A stretch of DNA of 64,000 nucleotides from Odontocerum albicorne (GCA_949825065.1 OX463855.1:41240301-41304300), one strand, 5' to 3'. Shown: positions 1-13,800, counted from the stretch's first letter. The notes: generated from the sequence alone by a model not told the origin. Numbers and translations are program-made.

Positions 1-686
1 TAGGGCGACATAGCCCCTTAGGCAGCCCCGCCCCGCCCTGCTCGAGTAAGGGAGAGTCCGGATTCGGGGGCGCACATTAGCAGATTAGCGTCGCATTTGT
101 CATTGTGTGTTCCGGAAATTTTCTCAATTCGCAATATGGCATTGTGTTATATAAACTAGATTGATTTCACTTATTTTAGTTTCCCCTTTGCAATTTTTGA
201 CAGTTTCGCCTTATTACGAAAGCAATAATCAAATCCAGCTCGATTTTACTCCCTACATCTTATATTTGAGCGACAATCTATATCACACCCCTAAATAGTG
301 CATTTTTTTAGTTATGTATCATTAAAGAAAAAAAAAAAAACAACCAGATAAATCAAAATCTGAAAAAGAGAAACCTTTATAATACGAGAGTATGCATGAA
401 GAGATGTATGGACGAGACAGAAGCTAAATATGTGGTGAGTGATAAAATGAAGAGGAGATCTGTTTTCTATGTGATGATGATCATTATCACTTTCATATCA
501 TATCCCTACCAGGGTAGGCAGAGAGAACAGCTTTCCACTTCTTTCTATCCTGGAATACATAACATAATATTGTTTTATTTATCAATTTTTATAAAAAATA
601 ATTATAATTATACAAAAGATAAAATGTTTTTTCATTTCACGCCACAAAATTCAAATAAAAATGACAGTCAAACAAAATTCATAAAT
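1..686. other. Unassigned left-edge sequence
   Basis: The first ~100 bases are clearly GC-richer than the rest and include a run of CCCCG-type motifs; the remainder is AT-rich with a poly-A stretch near 325. No coding exon, RNA gene or recognised repeat could be supported. The GC-rich edge could be the end of an exon or a CpG-rich flank lying mostly outside the window. Confidence 0.3.
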
Positions 687-1442
687 ACTAGTTAATAACC
701 CTCATTTCCACCGGAAATTACATAAACATTTGTTAATACCTAACATAAATTTCCATCGTAAAATACATAAACACTAGTTAATAACCGTCATTTCCACCGT
801 AAAGTACATACACACTAGTTAATACCTAACCTTCATTTCCAACGTAAAGTACATAAACACTAGTTAATAACCTTCATATCCACCGTAAAGTACATAAACA
901 CTAGTTAATACCTAACCTTCATTTCCACTGTAAATTACATAAACACTAATTAATAACCTTCATTTTCACCGTAAAGTAGGTACAATACATAAACACTAGT
1001 TAATACCAAACCTTCATTACCACCGTAAAATACATAAACACTAGTTAATAACCGTCATTTTCACCGTAAAGTACATAAACACTAGTTAATAACCTTAATT
1101 TCCACCGTAAAGTACATAAACACTAGTTAATACCTAACCTTCATTTCCACCGTAAATTACATAAACACTAATTAATAACCTTCATTTTCACCGTAAAGTA
1201 CAATACATAAGCACTAGTTAATACCTAACCTTCATTACCACCGTAAAATACATAAACTCTAGTTAATAACCTTAATTTCCACCGTAAAGTACATAAACAC
1301 TAGTTAATACCTAACCTTCATTTCCAACGTAAAGTACATAAACACTAGTTAATAACCTTCATTTCCAACGTAAAGTACATAAACACTTGTTAATAACCTA
1401 CATTTCCACCGTAAAGTACATAAAAACTAGTTAATAACTTTC
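687..1442. repeat. Minisatellite, ~41/45-bp units
   Basis: About 17 tandem units contain CACTAGTTAATAACC, TTCATTTCCACCGTAAAG and TACATAAA. Two unit lengths alternate irregularly, differing by a 4-bp change (TAATAACC versus TAATACCTAACC). A few units carry short extra insertions, for example near 980 and 1200. Confidence 0.9.
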
Positions 1443-1639
1443 AAAAGATAACAAGTAAAATGGAAAAATTATGAAAAAAAGCAATATCACACAACCAAAA
1501 TAGAAAACCCCCTTATTTATTTAGTATTAATACATTAATACTATATGACTCAATAATACTTGTACTCATCCAGCATGCGAGTATTGCTACCTGACGAAAT
1601 CTGTGTCAGAAAATAGTGGGCATAATACGAGTACACGCA

Positions 1640-1896
1640 TACTACCTGCCATACATATAATACACCGTTAAATATTTGATGGTTCGGCTATCAATCGACA
1701 TTTCCAAAGGCAGGATGGGTCGGCTTATAGGTTGATAGAACAATGTATGGGTGCGTTGTCTCAGAGAATTATTCGGAACATACAAACCAAGACTGTTCAG
1801 GACGTATGGGTTAACTGGATTGCCCCTGAGCAAACAAAAAAAGTGGACACCAAATTGTAGAGATCTTCCACTCTCTAATAATATGTAATTATGCAT
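1640..1896 (-). mobile_element. Non-LTR retrotransposon remnant, RT C-terminal end
   Basis: The minus strand reads an 84-codon open stretch containing NSLGLYVPNNSLRQR followed by a short arginine/proline-rich tail. This resembles the C-terminal end of LINE reverse transcriptases. It is a short 5'-truncated piece with no catalytic motifs. Confidence 0.45.
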
Positions 1897-1925
1897 ACCC
1901 AGTAAGATAACCGAACTGAACTAGT

Positions 1926-2225
1926 ATGAACCGACTGGAAGCATTCGAAATGTGGATGCACCGGAGAATGCTACGGATACCCTGGACGGATATGGTCAGC
2001 AACACGAGGGTTCTTCAAAGAGCCAAAGTTGATAGAGAGTTGCCGACTAATATTACAATAAAATCCGAAAGGTGTCCTATTTGGGTCATGTACTTAGAGG
2101 AGAAAAGCACATATTACTGCACCTGATCATCCAAGGCAAAATAGAGGGTCGAAGAGGTGTTGGCAGAAGGCAAATCTCCTGGCTCCGCAATATACGTGAT
2201 TGGACATATACAATATACCTGACAT
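1926..2225 (+). mobile_element. LINE reverse-transcriptase C-terminal fragment
   Basis: The translation includes [18 protein letters not shown] and then VLQRAKVDREL, a hallmark of LINE ORF2 C-termini (compare [16 protein letters not shown] at 17194-17868). A closely related copy lies at 47281-47640. The frame is broken after about residue 60, so it is a dead fragment. Confidence 0.75.
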
Positions 2226-2383
2226 GACACTAGGAAGAAGAAGTAAGAAGACACTTGGATAAAGCCAGGGATAATATCACACTCCCTCATGTAGAGACAA
2301 CGGAGAAATCTTTTCTGAACTATTTCTATCATGAGTGAATAAGTAATCCCTGCTGGCGCCCATATTATAGAGCATTATTTCAG

Positions 2384-2999
2384 ATGACTTCTGACCAAAG
2401 ACTAAGAGTTAGAGAAAATATTCTGAGTACGCAGGTATCTTTGAATAGTTTGGTGGTACGAATTACAAACTCAAGCATCTTATTTGCTTTGTATACCTAT
2501 TACTACAACTACCGTTTAGCTCCCCGCTTGGAGCATGCGGAAGCCACAAATTCTCTCTGTAACTGAATGTTTACGCCGGCCTTTACTGTCCATGCAGTGA
2601 GACTCTGAAATCAGTTACAAACCAATATAAGACTCGCTCCGTCCTTGGCATGCTTTAAGAAGCGACTGAAAAAACTCTTAATTTCTAGTCAGTAAAATAA
2701 CGTGTTTCATTCCTTATTTTTCTTTTCCTTTCCTCTCCACCATCCCTTCCTTTCCTTTTGATTGATGATATCTCACTTTATATGTAAAATAATGTTCGGG
2801 TGATTGTCCGTCTTTGTGGGGTTCGTGGGCATGTGCTTACGTATGTGTTTATGGATTTCGTGGGGATGGATAGTCATTTGAATGATTTATGCGACCATGT
2901 AACTTGCATCATTTACTTTTGTCTGGTTGGTTGGAAGAGATTGCCGCCTGGCAATGAGCCCGCCAGATTGTATTGCAATAAAAGTGTTAAATAAATAAA
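2384..2999 (+). mobile_element. LINE 3' end with SINE-shared tail
   Basis: Near 2635-2690 the translation reads APSLACFKKRLKKLLIS, a typical end of a LINE RT ORF. A ~240-bp 3' UTR follows, ending in GGTTGGAAGAGATTGCC, GGCAATGAGCCCGCCAG and an AAATAAATAAATAA tail. The last ~70 bp match the tails of the SINEs at 18640-18850 and 42372-42575, which makes this LINE the likely mobilising partner. Confidence 0.65.
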
Positions 3000-3129
3000 T
3001 AAATGTTTAATAATGTGTCTGCTTTGTAGGGAATTAGGTGTGAGATACCTGTTGATGCCCCTTGGGAGGGAGGCACAAGTTTTAAAGGAGACAAGGTGCT
3101 TAGCATCGAGTTCTTGAACAAGCAAAAAA

Positions 3130-3235
3130 TAAAGCACATTTTTTATAGCGCTGTTCAGAGAGCTTACTGTCCCCAAGATCAAGAGCACTCTAACTCGGGA
3201 CTCGAACCCACCAATATTAAATTAATCACGTGTAC
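3130..3235 (-). mobile_element. LINE-B 3' end fragment
   Basis: The reverse complement matches the 3' ends at 7610-7745 and 45690-45815: a TTCGAATCCCGAGTT motif, then a GCGCTATAAAAA motif. It is a short truncated copy. Confidence 0.6.
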
Positions 3236-3289
3236 CACATATAGCAGCGCCCAAGCGAATAATGTATTAAATATGCTTTGTATACAGTA

Positions 3290-4030
3290 CCTAATAATAC
3301 ATCATGCACCCAATAAAGTGTAATGTAATAATACAATCATGCACCCAATAAAATGTAATAATACAATCATGCACCAAATAAAGTGTAATGTACCTAATAA
3401 TACATCATGCACCCAATAAAGTGTAATTTAATAATACAATCATGCACCCAATAAAATGTAATAATACAATCATGCACCAAATAAAGTGTAATGTACCTAA
3501 TAATACATCATGCACCCAATAAAGTGTAATGTAATAATACAATCATGCACCCAATAAAGTGTAATGTACCTAATAATACATCATGCACCCAATAAAGCGT
3601 AATGTAATAAATACAATCATACACCCAATAAAGTGTAATGTAATAAACGCAATCATGCACCCAATAAAGTGTAATGTAATAAATACAATCTTGCACCCAA
3701 TAAAGTGTAATGTAATAAATACAATCATACACCCAATAAAGTGTAATGTAATAAATACAATCATTCACCCAATAAAGTTTAATGTAATAAATACAATCAT
3801 GTACCCAATAAAGTGTAATGTAATAAATACAATCATACACCCAATAAAGTGTAATGTAATAAATACAATCATGTACCCAATAAAGTGTAATGTAATAAAT
3901 ACAATCATACACCCAATAAAGTGTAATGTAATAAATACAATCATGTACCCAATAAAGTGTAATGTAATAAATACAATCATACACCCAATAAAGTGTAATG
4001 TAATAAATACAATAATACACCCAATAACGA
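3290..4030. repeat. Minisatellite, 36-bp units with 72-bp higher-order period
   Basis: About 20 tandem units are built around CACCCAATAAAGTGTAATGT and ATAATACAATCATG. From about 3600 the unit is a regular 36 bp. In 3781-4010 units carrying CATGTACCC alternate with units carrying CATACACCC, giving a 72-bp higher-order repeat. Because 36 is a multiple of three, long open frames appear on both strands; they are not genes. Confidence 0.92.
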
Positions 4031-4773
4031 AAAATAAAATATAAGTCAAACAAAAAAAATTAAGTACAAAAGATTTTAAAATGAATATGAACTTTCCAGA
4101 AAATTTAGGGCTCGTATCGTTGGCTCCACCCTCTGGTTCAATCTACCAATCATATACATTTAGAAAAATTGCACCCCTATTTTCGACCAATCCGAGTTAG
4201 CCAATCTGTTACACCACCCATAATTTTAACAAATTCAAAAAGTCGTAGGTTAGACATAAAAGTTTACGTAAAACTCACCCTTAAAAATTAGACGCCGAAA
4301 AAGAAAAATTCTGTATCAGGAGGGAATCGTGAAACGGGAGAGAAAGTCTGAACGAATCAATGCAAAAGAGATCCAACCCACATTCTAACTGTTTTGAGAT
4401 ATTTCATTAAACTTAAGATCCACTTGTACGGGTTTGTATGAAATTGGGCTAATTATTATTGTAAAATACACTTTTTACCAGCTGAATTTTTTTCTGTATA
4501 CAATTGATGCATTTTCAATTGAAATGTACATTAACTGAAAAATATGTGTTTTTTTAGATTGGATACATTTAACGTTTATATGTCTTGTTATGATTTTATC
4601 GTATACTAATTTTAGCGGTGTCCAGTTGATACAGGGGTTTGATAGATCAGAGATCATTTGCGATCCGACTTCTGTCGAGGGTGCGTTGAAGTAGTGTCCG
4701 GGTTAGGGCTGTATATTGTGATTTCAGTACGTGACCTAAAGTAAAAGTTTTCTTGATTTGGTTTGAGTGAAAA
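4031..4773. other. Fer3 5' flank, no repeat recognised
   Basis: This is AT-rich sequence with no recognised repeat, immediately upstream of the proposed first Fer3 exon. An arthropod initiator-like TCAGT lies at 4724-4728, about 50 bp before the ATG; no convincing downstream promoter element was seen. Transcription start is not established. Confidence 0.3.
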
Positions 4774-4818
4774 ATGTCACTGCCTGGTGACGGAGTTCAC
4801 GTTTGGAACAGTGGACCG
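4774..4818 (+). CDS. Fer3: Fer3 proposed first coding exon
   Basis: ATG opens 15 codons ([15 protein letters not shown]) ending at a GTAACT donor in phase 0, which matches the phase of the exon at 9618. Sequence before the ATG is AAAA. No homologue was consulted, so this exon rests on phase, splice site and peptide character only. Confidence 0.5.
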
Positions 4819-7800
4819 GTAACTATTTTTTCATGTTATGATTGTGTTTGAACTTACTTTGAGATTGTTTGTGCATGTAGAACGAATTAATTAATTTATT
4901 TTCTCAACACAGGCTTAGCCCAATTACATTGAATAATACAAAAAATTATGTATATGCATACATATATACACACAAATGACACAAACATACACATATCTAT
5001 AATTCGTATGCAAAGACTTGGAAACGAGTTTTGCAACAATTTAGATATTTTTAACATAAGTATATATAGTATTCGCTAGAATATTACAACAATATTTAGA
5101 AATAGCTACTAACTCTGTGCTCTCCTTTATTAATATAAATAACGTAATACAAACCAAATATTAAGGACAATATTTTGCCTCTGGAGTTGAGTAACCCTGC
5201 GAAGCTTTTAATTCTGTAACACAACTTGCATCTCGTTCCACTAATGAGGCCATGTGTTTTCTATATCTCAATATATATCCATAAAATTCCCACAAAATTC
5301 TCAAAGATTATTAAATAATTTTAAAACGATGACTGTAATTTATTCTACTGTTTTTTGTATCTTCATGTTAGTTTAAGATAAAGTTGTATTATTTGTCAAT
5401 AATTTTAAGTACATGTATAACCTGTCACATGTTCATTTGTATATAAAGACACTGCTGTGTCGTTAATTAAATAAATAAATATACAATATACACACTCCTC
5501 TATGGCTCCGAATGCTGGACGATGTATAACTCTTACTCTAGGTAACTAGAAACTGCTGAAATGCGCATTCTAAGATGGTCAACTGGTGTGTCCCTAAGAG
5601 ACAAAATAAAAAGCTCACGCATTCGAGGAAGCCTAGGTGTTACAGACATCAACAGCAAGATGAAGGAGAGGCGATTGAGATGGTATGGGCACGTTGGACG
5701 CAGAGCACCCGATCACATTGTGAACCAGGCAATCTCCATGGATCTTCCTCGAATAACAACCAGAGGAAGACCAAAGAATTCGTGGGTGGGGCAAAAAGAT
5801 AACCTGATACAGAGGCACGGCCTGGGGGACGTAGTCCGGGACAGAAGAGCATACAGCCTGAGGACGAGGAGAGCTGACCCCAACGTCTTCGTAGACAGTG
5901 AGTTGGGATGGAGCCAGGGAGAAGACATATACACATATGTAGACTTGGAAACGAGTTTTGCAACAATTTAGATATTTTCAATATAAGTATATATAGTATT
6001 CGCCAGAATATCACAACAATATTTAGAAATAGCTACTAACTTTGTGCTCTCCTTTATTAATATAAATAACCTAGTATAAACGAAACATTAAGGACAATAC
6101 TTTGCCTCTGGAGTTGAGTAACCCTGCATCAGCATGTGGAAGGTTTCGATTCTGCAAAGTAACTTGCATCTCGTTCTACAAGTGAGCCCGTGTGTTTTTT
6201 ATACCTCAAGATCTATCCATACAATTCTCAAAAAATCCAATATTTGTTCTATGTAAGCGTTATTCCACTAAAAACAAATCTGAGTTCTTTACCTCTATAA
6301 AATAAGTCTTGGACAATTACGTAAGTCTGCTTGGTGAAGTTTGGTAATATTTTGTGGTATACATACATAACATATATTGAACTTAAATATACATATAATT
6401 GTTAAATAATTTTAAAACAATGACTGTAATTTATTATTACTACTGCTTTTTGTATCTTCATGTTAGTTTAAGATAAAGTTTTGTATTTTTTGTCAATAAT
6501 TTTAAGTACTTGTATAACCTGTCACATGTTTATTTGTATATAAAGACACTGTTGTGTTGTTAATTAAATAAAATTAAAATAAAAAATTTAAATATATTCA
6601 AAGTCACTTAAATACGTTGATGAGTGCTTTCTAACGCGCTCAATCTTAGAAGAAAATTTACTTTTGCTTTTGTTAATGTGATATGAAATATGTCAATATC
6701 CGAAGCAGTCCCGTTCAGAAAAGTTAAGGCCCTTCTAACAGGCATAGCGGCTGGAAGACCCGTTCTTGCGTATGTTATTGTTCTTGCCGGCGCAGTCTAG
6801 TGTAATTGTAATAATTAGGAAAGATTACTATTATAGAAATCCTGAGAAGAATATATAGGGAGACAATGTATGACAGAATACGTAATGAAGGGATTAGGGA
6901 TGAATGTAAACTTAAGGCTGATGTGTCAAGTAAGATGGAAAAGAGCACTAGAGAGTGTTTGTGCATGAAAAATATAGTGCAAATGTAAGTGGTAGAAGGC
7001 GTGGTAGAGGAATACCAAGGAAAGTAAGGTTTGATCAAAAGAATTAGATTTTGAAATAAGGAATCGTAGAATGTCAGTGACATCCGAGTAGTTGTATGAG
7101 AAGGTGTACAAGAGGCGAAGGATTGGTATCGAGATACGAAAGCCGGGCGCTCTGTCCTCTCTGCCTACTCCGACAGAGAAATAATGTGATGGTATGTTTC
7201 GATTATATTGCGATAATTGAACGTAAATATGTGGGGTTTTCGTTTTTTTTCATTGATTCATTTATGTCAATGTGGTACCCCTTATCCCATCTGAATTGGA
7301 ATGCGTGCACATTGAAGAACGTGGCCGGGAGACAACGTTGTATTCATCCCTATTATTCAAGTCCTCGGATTTTAGAACCACTGGAATAGACACAGATCTC
7401 GTAGCAACATCACGTTAAAAGGCTACAACAGTAACACACATCTGGAGGCTACAACACTAATATACACCACATATCGGAAGATCTACGAAGGTTTCTTTGT
7501 AGTACGTCTTCCTGCGGTAATTTTTATGTAATTATGTTATCAAATATGTTTTTTAAATATTTACAGATGAGAGATAGTAACTAATTTAATGACCGCAACC
7601 GCTACATTCCTGTTTTTATCCTCAACTATTTTTATAATATTTTTAATCTATCAATAATAGTGGATTCGAATCCCGAGTTAGAAGGCTCTAATGGAGAGTC
7701 TACTCTCTAAACGGCGCTATAAAAATGTATTTTTATTATTATTAAAAAATAATTACATTCTACAGTGTCTGAAGTTTTATATCCATCTAATAATTAAACA

Positions 7801-10800
7801 AATATGGCTAAGTTTAATCAATAATATCAAAATGGTTTGACGTCAATCTTGAAAAAGGGTACCATCGAGTGAACAGATTAATGTTACGGAATACTGTGGA
7901 ATAATATGGAGTGGGTAATAACAATATTAACCCTTCCTTCCCTGTGATGTGTAACTAGTACACATTGCTTCTAAAAACTTTAATATCTCTATAAATATAA
8001 TAAATACTGGGTTCAGATTTTAGGTATTCCTCCGTAATACATTTACGCATTGAATGGAAAAAAAATAATAATAATTAGCACTTATCGGCCACATCAGAGA
8101 TATTTTGTGAAAATCGGGAATAAATTCACCAATACAATCAAACGTGTGCCATTGTCTGATGTAGGTATATTCATTCTAAAAAAACCGCTATGGGTGAGAA
8201 AACGACGCTATTCACGTTTAGCTCTCACTCTACTTCGGTATATGGGAACGCAAAAATAGAATCTCAGTTCGCTCGCTTCTCTCTTTTTAGTAGCCAGCCG
8301 ACTTTCGTTCGAGGTGGTCGCTCCGTCTGTTTTGTGAACGTCGTCCGATGTTTTTTCTTCATGTTTTCAGCAATTAAATTTAAATTATTATCACTTTTGA
8401 CTTCAAATTTAATAAATTTAAGCGATTAGCTACGCATATTCTTATTTTTCGATTTTAAATCGCTCATTTTTACATGTGTATTGATGTGTATTGAATACAC
8501 ATCACCGGAACGGGCGGATTTTTTTAGCACAGGGAGGGAAAGGTTAATAAAATGACAGTTTATTTAGCGCCGTTTATAGAGCAGATTCTTAAAAGCACTA
8601 CCTAATAAGTTTGTCAGCAATTATATGGCAAACTTATTAGATCATTCGTGTCCCTGTGTGAGAAAGCACGGCAGGTGTCAGTGTGGGTGAATAGATGACT
8701 GAACGGTTTTATATAAAGAAAGGTGTCAAGCAAGGATTTGTAATAGCCCCATGGCTCTTATATATGTATACTAATATGTATTGATTAACAATGCATTGCA
8801 TTAATCTTTCTTTCCATGCAGTACAACTCGATGGGTTTATTGCCGTGTGGCAATCTCTTCAAACCAACCTAAAAGATGTTTTTAAAGTCTGAAGTGAAAA
8901 CCAGACTCAAACCCTTTTATAAAAAAATCTGAGTATCGAACCCATAGCCCTCAGACTGAAAGACAGGTGTCTTACAAAATGAAGAAAAAATGTCGTTTTA
9001 GGTTTGAATTGTTTGTTACATGTAACAGTTTTTTTTTTTTGAAAATGTAACTTGACTTGAAACTTTTAATAAAAATATGTTAAGTTTCACATTTTATTAC
9101 TTAGATTTAATTTCTACTTGAACGTTGCATGCCCAGATGTGACAAGTTAGATAGATTGTATGGTTAACTGTCCGCATTATTTTTACAAGTTAATATGTTA
9201 GTTGCTGCAGGATTGTCCTGTGATGCTGAGCTCCAGCTATCTAGCAGACTCTTGAGAGTCTACAGAAAGTTTAAGAGAAGAAGAAGAATATGTTAGTTGT
9301 TATAGTTCAGAGAATGTAGGATGAGTCCTGTGACAGTTTACAAATTTGCCCCAATACAACCTTGTAACGACGTTCAGTAATTTTAATTATTTTATCAACT
9401 TTAATATAAACCTAGATTCTAATAAATAGCAAGTTATTTAGGTAAATCAATACATTACATACGGTTGTGTTGGAGCAAATTTGTGAGCTGTCACAGGACT
9501 CATCCTAGAATTTCCGAACTATATTATACAAGTAAGCAGCACTGACGTACTGTAGTTTAGCATGTTTCAATTGTTTTATGAGTAATTAAAGAGTGTTGTT
9601 ACTGATTGAATGTACAGGGCGCAGATCTGGGAGGATACGGCTCTCTGTGGGTGGACCACCAGTCTTCAGCTTATCCCGACCTATTGGCAGGGTTTCCTCA
9701 TCCGGATCTAGGTAAGAAAATATTTCCACACGTGTAACTCTGTTTTTACCATTTCCCAAACATTTTTGGTTCTCAGCGTCCTTAGCGTATCAAGAATTTT
9801 ACACGGTGCCCAAAGTTAGAACATGCATGTAGGGAATACCGACGTCCCTAAATATTGTCAACATGCACGGTCAACGACCGATGAATCAACCTTTGAATAT
9901 GTACAAAGATCACATACCAGAACGTCAATATTGTTTACACGCAAATAATATTTACGTCGCATTCCACGGTAGAAAGAGAACGCATCGCGTTGTCTCACCG
10001 TTTCGGCAATAAATATTCTACCCACTATATCATTGGCAACGTCTGCGACCACCTCGGCACGCACAGGAGTGAGATCAAGATATACTGCGGACGCATTTAC
10101 GCGCCCCGTTCTGAAATTGTATATATACCTACTTATCGACAAATAAAAATGACTTATTATTATTCACTTGACCATTCATCGCTGTTTACTATTTATCGAT
10201 TATTCACTCTCACTTTTTCGCATTCCTGAATCGACGTATTTTATACAAAACAAATCAAAATCATCACGACGTATCAGTAAAGCATTTTGCTAAATTGGTG
10301 ACCCCGAACGAAAAGGAACGCAGAATTCGACTAAAGCGAATACAGCGATGTCAACAACATCATCATCAGCACGTCCTACTAGGACATACGCTAAATGCCT
10401 AACAGTTGCACTTATGTTGGTGCTGTAAGCTTAAAAAATTAATTAAATACTTATCTAAAATTTAAAAAATTTGTTTTATAATCAGCACATATAGTAAAAC
10501 CTCGATATAACCGACTAATTAGGGCGAGGAGGTGCCCGTTAAAGCCAAATATCCGTTATATACCGTATGAGCCCGACTACAAGGGGAGGTTTTTATTTAA
10601 AAAGGCGACACGTAAATAGGGGGGTCGCCTTATATTCGAGTCACAAGTCATCAAATTTCCAATGAAACCATCATCAATGGATTTAAAAAATGTTGCATAT
10701 CCAATAAAATGGACGGTGCTGAAGATGATATTTTGTGGGAAAATATGATTGAGGATTCCGAAGACGATAATATCACTGAAGATGAGATGGGACTGATGCT

Positions 10801-13800
10801 GAGGATGCCACCTATACCATACCTATAGCCATATGTGAATCTGACTGATCTGATTAGCTAATGTACGAGGCGTATCCAGAAAGTAAGTGTACTGAGGCTC
10901 TCACGACAGGGTGGATTTTATTTTCGACATGTTAGCTGCACTTCCGTGTAGCATGACCCTTCCCCTCCGCAACGAGACTGGTTTGAGGTCAGTATGTTGA
11001 GAAGTGTCGACGCGACAACACGTTTCGTGAAAAATGTCAACCCCATCTACCGTCAAGTTGAATCGAGTGGAGGCCGGGCAAGAGTTTTTGAGGCGCTGCA
11101 AACTCCATGGAGATGAATTTCTCCACTCCATCGTTACTGGAGATGAAACTTGGGTTTCACACTACACGCCTGAAACCAAAAGGCAGTCTCAACAGTGGCA
11201 TCACACCTCTTCACCCTCCGCCAAAAAGTTCAAAACCACAATTTCAGCCAAGAAAATCATGGCATCCGTGTTTTGGGACTGTCAAGGAATAATTTTAATT
11301 GAATATATGCCTCAAGGGGAGACCATCAACCCTGCAAGATACTGTGAGACCCTAAAAAAATTGCGGAGGGCGATTCAGAACAAGAGGAGAGGCATGCTGA
11401 CAAAGGGAGTCTGCCTGTTGCACGACAATGCCAGACGGAACTGCTCGCTTCGTTTAAATGGGATGTCCTGAACCATCCCGCGCATTCCCCTGACCTAGCA
11501 CCTTCAGATTACTATCTCTTTACCTCCCTGAAGCTGCGCATGGGTGGAAAAAGGTTTTCAACCGACGAGGAGGTAAAGGAAGAGGTGGAGAAGTGGACGG
11601 AGGGGTTGGCGGGAAACTACTACGAGGAAGGCATCAAAAAGTTGATACCCCGCTTCACCACCTGCATTGAGAGGAATGGCGACTATGCCGAAAAATAGCT
11701 TACATATGTACTACGGTAACCACGTAATTTTTTTGTTTAAATTAAAAAAATTGTAACCTACAAAAATTCAGTACACTTACTTTATGGATATGCCTCGTAG
11801 TTGGACTTTTTTATTTCTTCTTTTCATGTTTAAACATATACTTTACTTTACTATTATCTGGGTACTTTATTTTAATAAATATTTTTCGTTAAACATTTTG
11901 CATTTTATTTTTCATAATATTACAATGGCGAGGGAAATATTTTTTCTCCGAAAAGCTGATTAAAAAATAGGGGTCACCTTATAATCAGGATCGCCCTATA
12001 GTCGGGCCAATTCGGTAATAAGGGTATTTTCCGAATTCATATGTTAAAAAATTGACAAATTAGTTAGTTTACCTGTTTTAACTTACGTATATATGATACG
12101 TTTGTCTAATTAAAATAAAGTATCTATAAAAAGTATAATTTCACAGAAAAGTTTTCTATCATATATATGCATATTATTGCTATACTTAAGAAAATATAGC
12201 ATGGTCCCTGTGACGTTTCACAAATTTGTCCCAATACAATATTGTAACGACGTTCAGTAATTTTAATTATTTTATCAACTTTAATATAAGCCTCGATTCT
12301 AATAAATAGCAAGTTATTTAGGTAAATACATTACATAAAACTAACAATAATGACAAATTAATACATCTTGTTACAAATTAGCAAAAATGTGGCAGTTTGT
12401 TAAAATCAAATAATATTTGGCGATCTTCATCAAAAGTCACTACGTTAGTCTGTATTGGCTAGGGACGGGGTATACGATAATTGAATTTTCGATTTTTTTA
12501 TACCTAAAATTAAATGTTCGTAATTAGTATTAAATCATAGTGGATCTTGGCCTATTTAAAGATAGATACAAATCATACAATACATTAGAAAGTCAGTATA
12601 ATGAAAATTAGGAATTAAAACGTCAGTTTAGAGAAAAATAATTTTTCGATTTATAAAAAAACGATTCGATTTGTAAAAAAAAGTATTTTACCCCATCCCT
12701 TTGAGACATGACATTTCAAACGTCACGGGGACCATGCTACATTTTCTTGAGTATAGAGACTTAATATATTAGAAACTACCGTTCACGAGCATTTTGTGAA
12801 TCTTTGTTACGTGAGTCGCTACGAATTAGATCTAAAAATACATTACTTTCCAGAAAACCTATGGTGTTATGTGTCATGCCAGTATTCCCGTTGTTTACAG
12901 TGTGGGGCGGAGGCGGCCTAGGAAATCGCGGAAGCGCCAGCGGCCGCTCGGGCCCGGGTGGGGGTCCTCCCGGCTCCAAGAAGCCGCGCCGCCGTGTGGC
13001 GTCCGTAGCGCAAAGGCGCGCCGCCAACATCCGGGAGCGCCGTCGCATGTTCAACCTGAACGAGGCCTTCGATAAACTTCGGAGGAAGGTCAGTAAATAC
13101 ATTATACAATAACTTGGAATAAATATAGGTTTACTGATAGCAACATACAAGGCGTATCCAGAAAGTAAGTGTACTGAGGCTCTCACGACCGGATGGATAT
13201 TATTTTCGACATGTTGGCTACACTTCCGTGTAGCCTGACCCTTCCCCTCCGCAACGAGACCGGTTCGAGGTCAGTACGTTGAGAATTGTCGACGCGACAA
13301 CACGTTTCGTGAAAAATGTCAAACCAATGTCCCGCCAAGTGCGAAATTTTGTAAAAAGGTAAGAGTTTTTGAGGCGCTGCAAACTCCATGGAGATGAGGC
13401 GCTGCAAACACCGCTCCATCGTTACTGGAGATGAAACTTGGGTTGCACACTACACGTCTGAAACCAAAAGGCAGTCTCAACAGTGGCGTCACACCTCTTC
13501 ACCCTCCGCCAAAAAGTTCAAAACCACAATTTCAGCCAAGAAAATTATGGCATCCGTGTATTGGGACTGTCAAGGCATAATTTTAATTGAATATATGCCT
13601 CAAGGGGAGACCATCAACTCTGCAAGATACTGTGAGACCCTAAAAAAATTTCGGAGGGCGGTTCAGAACAAGAGGAGAGGCATGCTGACAAAGGGAGTCT
13701 GCCTGCTGCACGACAATGCAAGACCACACACGGCCAACGCCACGAAGGAACTGCTCGCCTCGTTTAAATGCGATGTCCTGAACCATCCCGCGCATTCCCC

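Larger units (their letters stand above)
10491..12060. mobile_element. Older Tigger/pogo-like element, interrupted
   Basis: AGTAAAACCTCGATATAACC at 10494 is typical of one end of a pogo-type MITE. It is split by the 10561-12017 element and appears to resume at AAGGGTATTTTCCG. The right terminus is not resolved. Confidence 0.35.

Noticed and set aside
1..120. GC-rich left edge as a coding exon
   Set aside because: No open frame with splice sites or recognisable protein could be supported.
3508..4053. 181-codon minus-strand open frame with regular repeats
   Set aside because: It lies wholly in the 36-bp minisatellite; frames of similar length exist on the other strand and in other phases.
9858..10142. 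94-codon minus-strand frame conserved in both LTR-like copies
   Set aside because: Conservation is explained by recent common origin of the copies; the frame is cut short in the second copy and shows no domain.
12804..12900. Upstream extension of the Fer3 exon to an ATG at 12804
   Set aside because: The residues have no protein character, and a good acceptor at 12891-12900 joins in phase to the exon at 9618-9711.
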